Positions 1 to 6,102 of a stretch of 8,499 nt of DNA are shown here, piece by piece. The translations under genes and the position numbers were made by a program. The stretch is taken from positions 1-8,499 of the forward strand of contig JAFUGB010000071.1 in NCBI GenBank assembly GCA_017469605.1. The letters run 5' to 3'. Position 1 is the first letter of the stretch; each line of letters starts with the position of its first letter. The notes beneath the pieces were generated by a model. That model saw only the letters and a list, made by a program, of their open reading frames with translations. It did no database searches and had not been told where the DNA came from. The DNA comes from Clostridia bacterium (GTDB lineage Bacteria; Bacillota; Clostridia; Christensenellales; Aristaeellaceae).

Positions 1-24
1 CGGCCCCTTCATTTTTCATCCGCA

Positions 25-231
25 GGCGACGGCGTGTACGCCGCCGAGGAGAAAATTTGTGTAGCGGAGCTTGCCCCCGCGAAACAAATTTTCATTCCGA
101 TCAAATTTTACGGCCGTGATGCGAAGCATCACAGTAAACTTTGCATTCCGAAGAAAATGAAACTTCATTTTCTTCGGGGGCATCGACTTTGTCGATGCCC
201 AGAGGAAGCTTGAAATACAGCTTCCTTTTTT
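25..231. repeat. Train of six consecutive hairpins (modular palindromic element)
   Basis: Six inverted repeats follow one another almost without gaps. H1: CGGCG 30-34 with CGCCG 39-43. H2: ten perfect pairs, 51-60 with 84-93, plus an inner GCGG/CCGC stem at 64-67/77-80. H3: 102-111 with 134-143 (9 of 10 pairs), enclosing a perfect 7-bp stem 116-122/126-132 with a GAA loop. H4: perfect 14-bp stem, 148-161 with 164-177. H5: perfect 10-bp stem, 178-187 with 191-200, directly abutting H4. H6: 203-210 with 219-226, followed by a T run. A linker of the form TTTTCAT(T)CCG occurs before H1 (13-22), before H3 (90-99) and, as TTTGCATTCCG, at the start of H4 (141-150). The stems have unrelated sequences, so structure rather than sequence appears to be kept. 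The element may continue left of the window. It is either an interspersed palindromic repeat or a structured RNA; I do not recognise the family. Confidence 0.75.
203..231 (+). terminator. Rho-independent terminator closing the hairpin train
   Basis: AGGAAGCT (203-210) pairs perfectly with AGCTTCCT (219-226) around an 8-base loop, and the second arm runs into six T (226-231). This is the classical intrinsic terminator shape on the + strand. It would end a + strand transcript entering from the left or running through the hairpin train. On the minus strand no T run follows the stem, so it is not an obvious terminator for azlCD. Confidence 0.65.
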
Positions 232-372
232 GCGTGCAAGGATATTGAAAGCGTTTTCCTGCGTTCACAGCCGCCCGAAAATCAAAGCAGCCGCCGCATG
301 ACAGGGAGCGGGGCACAGCTGTCCGCCCGGGCTATCGGCCTGCTGATCAAGCCGGCAAAAGTGGGAATACCG
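232..372. other. Intergenic stretch with no recognised feature
   Basis: This lies between the + strand terminator and the azlD stop codon. I see no gene with a ribosome binding site, no convincing minus-strand terminator for azlCD and no clear promoter. A 28-codon + strand ORF (298-384) lacks a Shine-Dalgarno sequence and runs into the end of azlD, so it is not called. Confidence 0.5.
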
Positions 373-699
373 TCAAAATATTAGCTGGACCAGCAGCATG
401 TAGCAAATCGTCCCGCCCGCAATGGACAGCAGGATCTGCTTTTTCCATAAATGCAGCCCCACGGTGACGGCAATGGCAATCAGCTCGGGCAGCCCGTGGC
501 TGCCGCTGAGCAAGGATACGTTTTTCAGGCAGTATACCACCAGCATGGCAAAGCTGGCGCCGGGCAGGGCCTTGCCCAGGTACCGCACAAACTGGGGCGT
601 GGGCCTTTTGGAGGAGAACACCAGGAAGGGCAAAAAGCGCGTCAGCATGGTGGCGGCGGCGCACAGGGCGATCACGATAAAGGATTGGGCTGGCGTCAT
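373..699 (-). CDS. azlD: AzlD-family branched-chain amino acid transport protein
   Basis: Small, very hydrophobic 108-residue membrane protein, the usual length for AzlD, with about four predicted membrane segments. Family landmarks are visible: TRFLPFLVF at residues 20-28, the stretch YLGKALPGASFAMLVVYCLK near 40-59, and LPELIAI near 70-76. AzlD is the small partner of AzlC; together they form an exporter of branched-chain amino acids, and the Bacillus subtilis pair gives 4-azaleucine resistance. Its ATG overlaps the azlC TGA in an ATGA junction (696-699), which implies translational coupling and a shared mRNA. An AGGTG sequence seven bases before the ATG can serve as ribosome binding site. 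Function is assigned from family similarity and the azlC neighbour; the exact substrate is inferred. Confidence 0.9.
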   Translation of the reverse strand: MTPAQSFIVIALCAAATMLTRFLPFLVFSSKRPTPQFVRYLGKALPGASFAMLVVYCLKNVSLLSGSHGLPELIAIAVTVGLHLWKKQILLSIAGGTICYMLLVQLIF

Positions 700-1391
700 G
701 CGGCGGCACCTGCCTTTTCAATGGGCTTGCGAAACAGCGCGAGCAGCAGCAAAATGCATCCCATGGCAGGCAGCAAAAAACTGTCCGGGCCAAACAGCAG
801 CAGGCAGCCCGCGGAGCAGCCCAGGCCAATCAGGGCGGTATAGGGCTTTTTTTCTTTTTTCAGCTGTTCCATCAGGATGACGGTGAACATGGCGGTCATC
901 ACAAAATCCAGCCCCTGGGTATTGAAGGCGAGCAGGCTGCCCAGAAGCCCGCCCAGGGTAGCCCCTGTGATCCAGTACAGCTGATTCAGCAGCGTGATAA
1001 AAAACATGAACCAGCCCCGGTCAACGCCCTGGGGTACGGGCGCGGTATATACGATGGAAAAGGTCTCATCGGTCAGGCCGAAAATAAGATAGAGCCGTTT
1101 CCGGCCCGTGCCTTTGTAGCGGTCCAGCATGGAAATACCGTAAAAAAGATGCCGTGCCTGGATCAGCAGGGACATCAGAAAGGTTTGCAGCGGCGCAAAA
1201 GGCGTCTGCAGCATGGAAACCACCAGAAATTCCAGCGAGCCGCCATAGATCGCCATGGCTGTCAGCGTGGGATACCAGAAGGGAAAGCCGGAAACATTCA
1301 TATAAATGCCGTAGGCCATTCCCAGGAACAGGTAGCCGGTCATAACGGGAATCGTTTGGGGAAACGCCGCTTTCAAAGCCTTCCGTTTCAT
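696..1391 (-). CDS. azlC: AzlC-family branched-chain amino acid exporter, large subunit
   Basis: Integral membrane protein of 231 residues, the usual AzlC length, with several hydrophobic helices. AzlC signatures are visible: FLGMAYGIYM near residues 22-31, YGGSLEFLVV near 49-58, QARHLFYGISML near 77-88, LTDETFSI near 106-113, and the GLDFVMTAMFTVIL segment in the C-terminal half. It acts with AzlD in the cytoplasmic membrane to export branched-chain amino acids. The ATG at 1391 is preceded by AGAAGGAT (1401-1408, read on the minus strand) at a slightly long spacing. The AT-rich leader 1392-1438 probably holds the promoter, but no clean pair of hexamers stands out. A hairpin at 1440-1470 separates it from the nucleosidase gene upstream, so azlCD is probably its own transcription unit. 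Confidence 0.92.
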   Translation of the reverse strand: MKRKALKAAFPQTIPVMTGYLFLGMAYGIYMNVSGFPFWYPTLTAMAIYGGSLEFLVVSMLQTPFAPLQTFLMSLLIQARHLFYGISMLDRYKGTGRKRLYLIFGLTDETFSIVYTAPVPQGVDRGWFMFFITLLNQLYWITGATLGGLLGSLLAFNTQGLDFVMTAMFTVILMEQLKKEKKPYTALIGLGCSAGCLLLFGPDSFLLPAMGCILLLLALFRKPIEKAGAAA

Positions 1392-1439
1392 TATATTTGC
1401 ATCCTTCTGTATAAATATTAACCAATTTAGACAAATGCA

Positions 1440-1470
1440 CAGGCAGCGCGAAATAAAACGCGTCTGCCTG
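1440..1470 (-). terminator. Hairpin terminator after the nucleosidase gene
   Basis: CAGGCAG-CGCG (1440-1450) pairs with CGCG-T-CTGCCTG (1459-1470) around an A-rich 8-base loop, giving eleven base pairs with one bulged T. It sits 15 bases past the stop codon of the MTA/SAH nucleosidase, between two minus-strand units. The downstream minus-strand sequence is only moderately T-rich (TGCATTTGTCT), so termination may be partial and azlCD could receive read-through. Confidence 0.55.
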
Positions 1471-1485
1471 GTTTATTATGCGGAA

Positions 1486-2181
1486 TCAGTTTTTGATTTC
1501 GGCGGCCAGGGCTTTCAGCACGGCATTGGCCGCTGAAGCCGCGGCGTCGGCGGCGCTGATCTCGTTTTCCTCAAAGCCCGCCGCCCCGGTCTCGGCGGTA
1601 TCGCTGATGGCGCGGATGGCCAGGAAGGGGATATCGTTGGCCAGACAGGCGTGGGCCGCCGCGGCGCTTTCCATATCGACGCACAGCGGATGCCAGGCAT
1701 CGATGATCTCCTGGCGCCCTTCCTCGGCAATGAACTGCTCCCCCGATACCATGGTCCCAAAGAAGGCGGGATACAGAAATGCCCCCGCCGCATTCAGGCG
1801 TTTGCAGATGTCCAGCAGATGGGGGTCGCCGGGGAAATAGCCGATTTCGGGCATGGGACGGTGACGCAGCCACTGCCAGTTCAGATCGTGCTGGGCCAGC
1901 CGTTCGGAGAAGGCCAGGGCATGCACCCCCAGGCGCGGGTCCATGCCGCCTGCCACACCCGCCATGATGATGTGGGTCACGTCAAATTTGTCAATCAGCA
2001 GCTGGGCGGTGATGCCGGCGTTGACCTTGCAGATGCCGGTGGCGGCCAGGGCAACCGGCAGGCCGTCAATATCGCCTTCCAGCACCACGGTGCGGGCGAT
2101 AACGGTCTGTTTGGTGATGTTCAGATAAGGAGCCAGCTGGTCAAGCTCTGATTTCATGGCGCAAAGCAGGCCAATTTTCAT
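1486..2181 (-). CDS. mtnN: 5'-methylthioadenosine/S-adenosylhomocysteine nucleosidase
   Basis: This protein of 231 residues matches MtnN/Pfs (about 230) along its whole length. The enzyme cleaves the N-glycosidic bond of methylthioadenosine and S-adenosylhomocysteine, releasing adenine, in the cytoplasmic methyl cycle and methionine salvage. Visible landmarks: MKIGLLCAMKSE with Glu12 (general acid/base region), TGICKVNAG near 48-56, AGVAGG near 74-79, VSGEQFI at 145-151, VDMES at 168-172 where Glu171 matches the ribose-binding Glu, and AISD at 191-194 where Asp194 matches the catalytic Asp. The usual VEMEA motif reads VDMES, a conservative change. The ATG at 2181 has GGAGGG seven bases upstream. 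It follows the acetyltransferase gene by only 18 bases, so it is likely the last gene of the operon that starts at the CHAP gene. Confidence 0.93.
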   Translation of the reverse strand: MKIGLLCAMKSELDQLAPYLNITKQTVIARTVVLEGDIDGLPVALAATGICKVNAGITAQLLIDKFDVTHIIMAGVAGGMDPRLGVHALAFSERLAQHDLNWQWLRHRPMPEIGYFPGDPHLLDICKRLNAAGAFLYPAFFGTMVSGEQFIAEEGRQEIIDAWHPLCVDMESAAAAHACLANDIPFLAIRAISDTAETGAAGFEENEISAADAAASAANAVLKALAAEIKN

Positions 2182-2199
2182 AGGTGTTCCCTCCGTAAA

Positions 2200-3003
2200 T
2201 CAGATGTATATGCCGGGCAGCAGGGTCAGCGTGCGCACCCGGGTGGCGCCCGCCGAACGCATCAGGCCCACCTGGGCGGCGTTGCGGCTGAATACACGGG
2301 CCGATACCTGGGTCACGCCCCGGGGGCGCAGGATATCGGCAGCGGCGCCCAGGATGGATTTGGCGAAGCCCTGGCGGCGGTAATCGCTGCGCACATACAT
2401 GGATACCAGCGTTACGGCGGCGCCCTGGCCGGTGAGCAGCGCTTCGCAGACCGGGTTCGCGCCCCGGTAATAGCCAATTGCGGTAAAATGCTCCATCTGC
2501 ATGCATTGGCCCAGGAAATCAGCGTCCATGGGCGTGATGCGGCTGGCGTTCATGCGGCTTAAAAAACCCTGGACCTCTTCGGGCGTACGCAGCGCAGCGG
2601 AGGCGTAATTGCAGGTGACTGGCGGGTGCGCGGGCCAGATGGGCAGGGGGAAATGATACAGATCCTCGCTGTCATCGGCCTTGAAGCCGGATTTGGTAAA
2701 GAAATTGGTCATTTCCCAGTTTTCCGGCGCAATCTGGGTATACAGCCGCACCTTGCCCTGGCTGCCCTGCCGGGCCTTGATTTGTTCGGCCCGGGCCAGC
2801 AGCGCGCCCAGCAGCAGATTGCGGCCCGCGGGCTGGGATTCCAGCTGCATGTAGATATGCATGGGGGCCTCGGGATACAGCTCCGGCTGCCAGAATGGGG
2901 TTAGCGAGCCCATACCGATTTCGATCATCTGATCGTTGGTTACAAAAATGCAGTCCTCGGGCGCGATGCCCTGGTAAGGCGCGATGGGGTGAGTCAGATG
3001 CAT
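2200..3003 (-). CDS. GNAT-family protein with two acetyltransferase folds in tandem
   Basis: The 267-residue protein is longer than a single GNAT domain (about 150). The C-terminal half (about 135-267) carries a clear acetyl-CoA binding motif A, VSMYVRSDYRRQGFAKSIL at 200-218 with RRQGFA at 209-214, followed by a strand/helix and the NAAQVGLMRSAGA region (241-253) typical of GNAT motif B. The N-terminal half shows a weaker GNAT-like pattern: a GRNLLLGALLARAE helix (60-73), a strand KVRLYTQI (84-91) and NFFTKSGF (100-107), but no RxxGxG/A loop. This suggests a tandem fold with only the second site binding acetyl-CoA. The substrate cannot be read from sequence. The ATG at 3003 has AGAGGG with a 6-base gap. 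It lies 33 bases after the GuaA-like gene and 18 before the nucleosidase, inside an apparent operon. Confidence 0.85.
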   Translation of the reverse strand: MHLTHPIAPYQGIAPEDCIFVTNDQMIEIGMGSLTPFWQPELYPEAPMHIYMQLESQPAGRNLLLGALLARAEQIKARQGSQGKVRLYTQIAPENWEMTNFFTKSGFKADDSEDLYHFPLPIWPAHPPVTCNYASAALRTPEEVQGFLSRMNASRITPMDADFLGQCMQMEHFTAIGYYRGANPVCEALLTGQGAAVTLVSMYVRSDYRRQGFAKSILGAAADILRPRGVTQVSARVFSRNAAQVGLMRSAGATRVRTLTLLPGIYI

Positions 3004-3036
3004 GCGTATCCCTCTTATTCGATGTATTGTGGGGTG

Positions 3037-4488
3037 TTATTGCCATTCCGCGCCATTTGAGCGCGTGGAAGGGGAAAGGTCATATACCACGCGGCATACC
3101 TCGGCGCGCTCGGCAAGGATGCGCTGGGTTACGCGCTCCAGCAGGTCGTAGGGCATGCGCGCGGCAAAAGCGGCGTCATCGCCGGACTGCAGCGCCCGCA
3201 GTATAACCACGGCGCGGTTATGCTCCCCGGGCATGGGGGCAAGCACCACAAAGTGCTGGCGCATCCGCTTATCCAGCCCGGCGTCGCGGACTTCGCCATT
3301 GAAGATATTACCGGCTGCGCGCAGCGTTTCCAGCCTGGCCGGTGGCACCGCGCCCAAAATGCGCCGCGCCAGTCCGCTGCCCGGGAAGGAGGTACGGTGC
3401 AGCAGCTCATCCGGCATCTCCAGCCGTTCGGCCACGCCGCGGATCTCATCCTTGTACAGCTCCCGCAGCGGCTCCACGGTGAGCCCGCTGCCGCGCAGCC
3501 CGGGCCGGTGCGCGGCGTCCGCCCCCTGCATCAGGTCGTTGGCTGTGGTGCTGCGCAGGATCGCGGTAAAATTGCCCAGCTGGGCCATGGTTTCGTCCAG
3601 AACGGTTTGCAGTGTTTCATGGATCACCCGACGCTTTTCGGCAGGGTCGGACACGCCTTCCAGCGCTTTCAGGAACCGGTTCCCGGCGGGCACATGATAT
3701 ACGTTCAGGCCCAGCCGATCCCGGTAATAATCATGCACTTGCTGGCCTTCGTTTTCGCGCATCAGCCCGGTATCAATGAATACGCACTGCAGGCGGCTGC
3801 CCAGCGCCCGGTGTGCCAGCACGGCGGCCACCCCGCTGTTCAGCCCGCCGGTCACGGTGCAAATCGCCTGGCCGTCTCCCACCAGGCGCTGAAGCTCGGA
3901 AACCGTGCGGTCGATGTAAATGTCAAAATTCCACCAGCGGGTGCAGCCGCAGACCCGCAAGGCAAAATTGAGCAGCAGCCGCATGCCGTCGGTATCGTTG
4001 GGCTCCAGCGAAAACTGGATGCCGTACAGCGGCAGGGAGGCGTGCGCAAAGCCCACCACCTCATCCTGGCTTTGGGCCAGTACCTGGAAGCTTTCGGGCA
4101 GGCGCAGCCGGCGTACGCCGCGCAGCATGCGTTCACAGCTGTCCATTTCCTCGGTCAAGGGGCCGGGAATAAAGCTGACGGCGCCAATGCCGCTGTCCAG
4201 CGCGGTTTCCAGTACGCTGCCGCCGATCCCCTGGCACAGCATGGCCGCCGTATCGCCCAGCGCCAATACCGGCCATTCCCCGGAAAGCAGCCGTTCATCA
4301 ATGCCCGAAGGGATGCTTCCCGAAATGCCCCCGGCCAGGATCAGTCCCATGGGCTGCTGGCTTTCCACCTGTTCCCGGGCAATATCGGGCGGCACAACCT
4401 TGCAATAGACCATTTCTGCCCGCAGGGCGCGCGCCACGGCGCGGCTGCCGGCGTTGTCAAAATTGAGGATCAGCACCATGTCACGCAT
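3037..4488 (-). CDS. GMP synthase (GuaA)-like protein with degenerate active sites
   Basis: A 483-residue homologue of glutamine-hydrolysing GMP synthase (usually 510-525) with all parts in order: class I glutaminase domain (about 1-185), ATP-pyrophosphatase domain (about 190-385) and the C-terminal XMP-binding/dimerisation domain. Homology is clear from CVFIDTGLMRENE (235-247), VSDPAEKRR (279-287), VEPLRELYKDEIR (338-350), FPGSGLARRILG (368-379) and RVVYDLS (466-472). Key residues are lost: where GuaA has GICYG with the nucleophile Cys, this has ALGDT (Gly78); QFHPE reads QFSLE, so the catalytic His is Ser160 while Glu162 stays. The P-loop SGGVDS is TGGLNS (213-218). The terminal KPPxTIEWE is replaced by a divergent STRSNGAEWQ. 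Glutamine hydrolysis is therefore unlikely, and GMP synthesis doubtful. I chose ATG 4488 because GGGGGA sits seven bases before it and the GuaA core begins there; a TTG at 4506 would add six residues. The reading frame is intact, so this is not a decayed pseudogene. Confidence 0.85.
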   Translation of the reverse strand: MRDMVLILNFDNAGSRAVARALRAEMVYCKVVPPDIAREQVESQQPMGLILAGGISGSIPSGIDERLLSGEWPVLALGDTAAMLCQGIGGSVLETALDSGIGAVSFIPGPLTEEMDSCERMLRGVRRLRLPESFQVLAQSQDEVVGFAHASLPLYGIQFSLEPNDTDGMRLLLNFALRVCGCTRWWNFDIYIDRTVSELQRLVGDGQAICTVTGGLNSGVAAVLAHRALGSRLQCVFIDTGLMRENEGQQVHDYYRDRLGLNVYHVPAGNRFLKALEGVSDPAEKRRVIHETLQTVLDETMAQLGNFTAILRSTTANDLMQGADAAHRPGLRGSGLTVEPLRELYKDEIRGVAERLEMPDELLHRTSFPGSGLARRILGAVPPARLETLRAAGNIFNGEVRDAGLDKRMRQHFVVLAPMPGEHNRAVVILRALQSGDDAAFAARMPYDLLERVTQRILAERAEVCRVVYDLSPSTRSNGAEWQ

Positions 4489-4502
4489 GTTTTTTCCCCC
4501 AA

Positions 4503-5393
4503 TCAATTGTCCTGTACGGTAAAATGGCTGTCATCCAGCCAGTAATTTTGCCAGTACATAGCGCTTAGGGTATCCTGGGTATGGTGATTGGCAATGCCTG
4601 TGGGCGATTTGCCGGTATCGGCCTGGAAGGAGCGCACAGCCTGGGCCGTGGCGGAGCCGTAATTTCCGGTAATATACTGGGCATCCAAATAGCCCAGGGC
4701 GGAGAGCATTTCCTGCAGGCGCTCCACCTTTATTCCGGCGCTGTGGCTGTTCAGCACCACCCCCGCCAGATCGCGCACCGTGCCGTAGCCCAGCACGCGC
4801 CAGTCATTGAGCTGATGGGTGTTGCGCTGCACCCTGTCGGGCAGGTTGCCCTCGATGACGTGGGCTGTTACCGTGCCGTTTTCATCCTGGGTGCAGTATT
4901 CGATCATGGCCACATGGGCGGTGTTGCCCGAAGCGTCAAAGGTATAAAACACCCAATCTCCGGGCTGTGGAATATAGCTGGCCACCGCCATGCGGTCTTC
5001 CTCACCGTAAAACCACTGACTGCCCCAATCGGGCACCACGCCGTTGCGGGCAATGAAGCGCCCCTGGCGGATAAACCAGTTCATGCCGGTATTCATGCCT
5101 GAATACCTGGGATAAATCTGGGTCAGCAGGCGGGTTCCGTACTGCTGGTCCACCTGGTCCACGCACCAGCAAAGAAACTCGGCACACCACTCGGCATAGG
5201 GATCGCCCGCCCATTCGCCGTACTTGGTGTACAGATCCCGGCCTTCGGTATAGCCCAACTCGCCCCGGGCCACATCCAGCAGCCACTGTACATATTGGGG
5301 CACGGGATAGGCAGGAGCAATGATTTCTTCCTCCCCCAGGGCGGAAGAGAAAAGCAGCGTGAAAGCGGCAAGGCACAGGATCAAACGGCGCAC
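4503..5393 (-). CDS. Secreted CHAP-domain hydrolase with C-terminal peptidoglycan-binding domain
   Basis: This 296-residue protein begins with a typical signal peptide (MRRLILCLAAFTLLFSSALG, residues 1-20). A CHAP-type amidase/endopeptidase domain follows (about 35-205): the nucleophile Cys lies in EWCAEFLCWC (Cys70), PGDWVFY (144-150) is the characteristic GD motif, His160 in TAHVAMIEY is the general base, and VIEGN (179-183) supplies the third polar residue. Residues about 215-285 (VERLQEMLSALGYL, TGNYGSATAQAVRSFQ) match a PG_binding_1 domain. It probably acts on cell-wall peptidoglycan outside the membrane, as an amidase or peptidase. The GTG start at 5393 is chosen because AGGAGG lies six bases upstream and the frame opens with the signal peptide. 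It is the first gene after the promoter at 5426-5454, and its stop lies 14 bases before the GuaA-like ATG. Confidence 0.88.
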   Translation of the reverse strand: MRRLILCLAAFTLLFSSALGEEEIIAPAYPVPQYVQWLLDVARGELGYTEGRDLYTKYGEWAGDPYAEWCAEFLCWCVDQVDQQYGTRLLTQIYPRYSGMNTGMNWFIRQGRFIARNGVVPDWGSQWFYGEEDRMAVASYIPQPGDWVFYTFDASGNTAHVAMIEYCTQDENGTVTAHVIEGNLPDRVQRNTHQLNDWRVLGYGTVRDLAGVVLNSHSAGIKVERLQEMLSALGYLDAQYITGNYGSATAQAVRSFQADTGKSPTGIANHHTQDTLSAMYWQNYWLDDSHFTVQDN

Positions 5394-5425
5394 TTCGGGC
5401 CTCCTTTTGCATGGATGCTCTCCTT

Positions 5426-5454
5426 ATTATACGCCCAAAGCCGCCGGATGGCAA
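5426..5454 (-). promoter_or_regulatory. Sigma-A promoter of the CHAP/GuaA-like/GNAT/mtnN run
   Basis: Read on the minus strand, TTGCCA (5449-5454) is followed after exactly 17 bases by a perfect TATAAT (5426-5431). Transcription would start near 5419, leaving a leader of about 26 bases that contains AGGAGG before the GTG at 5393. The four downstream genes have gaps of 14, 33 and 18 bases and no internal terminator, so this promoter probably serves all of them. Confidence 0.75.
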
Positions 5455-5455
5455 C

Positions 5456-5476
5456 AAAAACGCGCTGAATCACAGC
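5456..5476 (-). terminator. Possible weak terminator after mntP
   Basis: On the minus strand, just after the mntP stop, GCTG and CAGC pair around a 5-base loop (5464-5476), followed by GCG and five T (5456-5460). The stem is only four base pairs, so the call is weak. It partly overlaps the upstream part of the promoter for the CHAP gene. Confidence 0.3.
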
Positions 5477-5479
5477 ATT

Positions 5480-6049
5480 TTACAGGATTTCCAGGTGCTC
5501 CAGCAGTATTTTTACGCCCAGCAGGATCAGGATCACACCACCGCAGATCTCGGCCCGGGCTTTATAGCGCAGGCCAAACAGGCTGCCTATTTTGACGCCT
5601 GCCGCCGACAGCGCGAAGGTGACGGCGCCAATCAGGCAGACCGCCGGCAGGATGCGCACCTCCAGAAAAGCAAAGGTAACGCCTACGGCCAACGCGTCGA
5701 TGCTGGTGGCGATGGCCAACAGCAGCATGGGCTTAAAGGACAGCGCCGTATCGGCGGCGTTTTCCTCTTTTTCCTCGCCGGACAGCGCTTCGCGAATCAT
5801 ATTGAAGCCAATAAAGCCCAGCAGGATCAGGATGATCCAGTGGTCATACCGGGCAATGCGCGCGGCAAAGCGCTCGCCCAGCAGGTATCCGGCCATGGGC
5901 ATCAGCGCCTGGAAGCCGCCAAACCAGGCGCCCACGATCATCATATGCCTGGGACGGACGCTGCGTAACGCCAGTCCTTTGCAGACCGCCACGGAAAAGG
6001 CGTCCATGGACAGCCCCACAGCCAGCAGCACCAGTTCAATCAGCGACAT
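5480..6049 (-). CDS. mntP: MntP-type manganese efflux pump
   Basis: A 189-residue membrane protein that matches MntP (YebN; E. coli 188 residues) in length and motifs. MntP exports Mn2+ across the cytoplasmic membrane and protects against manganese excess. Six membrane helices are expected. The two family motifs with acidic residues needed for transport are both present and at the same numbers as in E. coli: SMDAF with Asp16 and ATSIDALAVG with Asp118. The charged loop near 80-90 (EALSGEEKEENAAD) is also typical. I chose ATG 6049 because GCGAGG lies seven bases upstream and the family starts here; an in-frame ATG at 6064 would add MRGLG and has a poorer ribosome binding site. The gene has its own promoter at 6085-6113 and stands 86 bases from the CHAP gene. 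Confidence 0.92.
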   Translation of the reverse strand: MSLIELVLLAVGLSMDAFSVAVCKGLALRSVRPRHMMIVGAWFGGFQALMPMAGYLLGERFAARIARYDHWIILILLGFIGFNMIREALSGEEKEENAADTALSFKPMLLLAIATSIDALAVGVTFAFLEVRILPAVCLIGAVTFALSAAGVKIGSLFGLRYKARAEICGGVILILLGVKILLEHLEIL

Positions 6050-6065
6050 ACCCAAACCTCGCATT

Positions 6066-6102
6066 ATCTTCGCTATGAATCAACATTTTATCATAGGAAG
6101 AT
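6066..6102. promoter_or_regulatory. Inverted repeat spanning the mntP -10 box (candidate operator)
   Basis: The arm ATCTTCGCTATGA (6066-6078) is the reverse complement of TCATAGGAAGAT (6091-6102) apart from one extra base, giving 12 matching pairs. The 12-base spacer contains the mntP -10 hexamer. A protein binding both arms would cover the -10 region and transcription start, so repression is the likely effect. It does not look like a textbook MntR/DtxR box. As RNA the left part would lie upstream of the start site, so a DNA site is more likely than a riboswitch or attenuator. Confidence 0.5.

Noticed and set aside
101..316. 71-codon minus-strand ORF over the hairpin train
   Set aside because: It runs through several perfect inverted repeats, so its sequence is explained by stem structure, and it has no good ribosome binding site.
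298..384. 28-codon + strand ORF between the hairpin train and azlD
   Set aside because: There is no Shine-Dalgarno sequence, it overlaps the end of azlD, and it lies downstream of a + strand terminator.
3037..4506. The GuaA-like gene as a decayed pseudogene
   Set aside because: The frame is open over its full length with good start signals, and non-active-site GuaA motifs are well kept, which favours a functional diverged paralogue.
3220..4545. 441-codon + strand ORF across the GuaA-like gene
   Set aside because: It is antisense to a clear GuaA homologue, has low-complexity Gln/His/Ala-rich content typical of a GC-rich shadow frame, and matches no family I know.
5002..5412. Alternative ATG at 5412 upstream of the CHAP start, in another frame, preceded by AAGGAG
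   Set aside because: The predicted transcript starts at about 5419, which removes most of that ribosome binding site, and the frame reads as a shadow of the CHAP gene. The GTG at 5393 has AGGAGG and opens a signal peptide.
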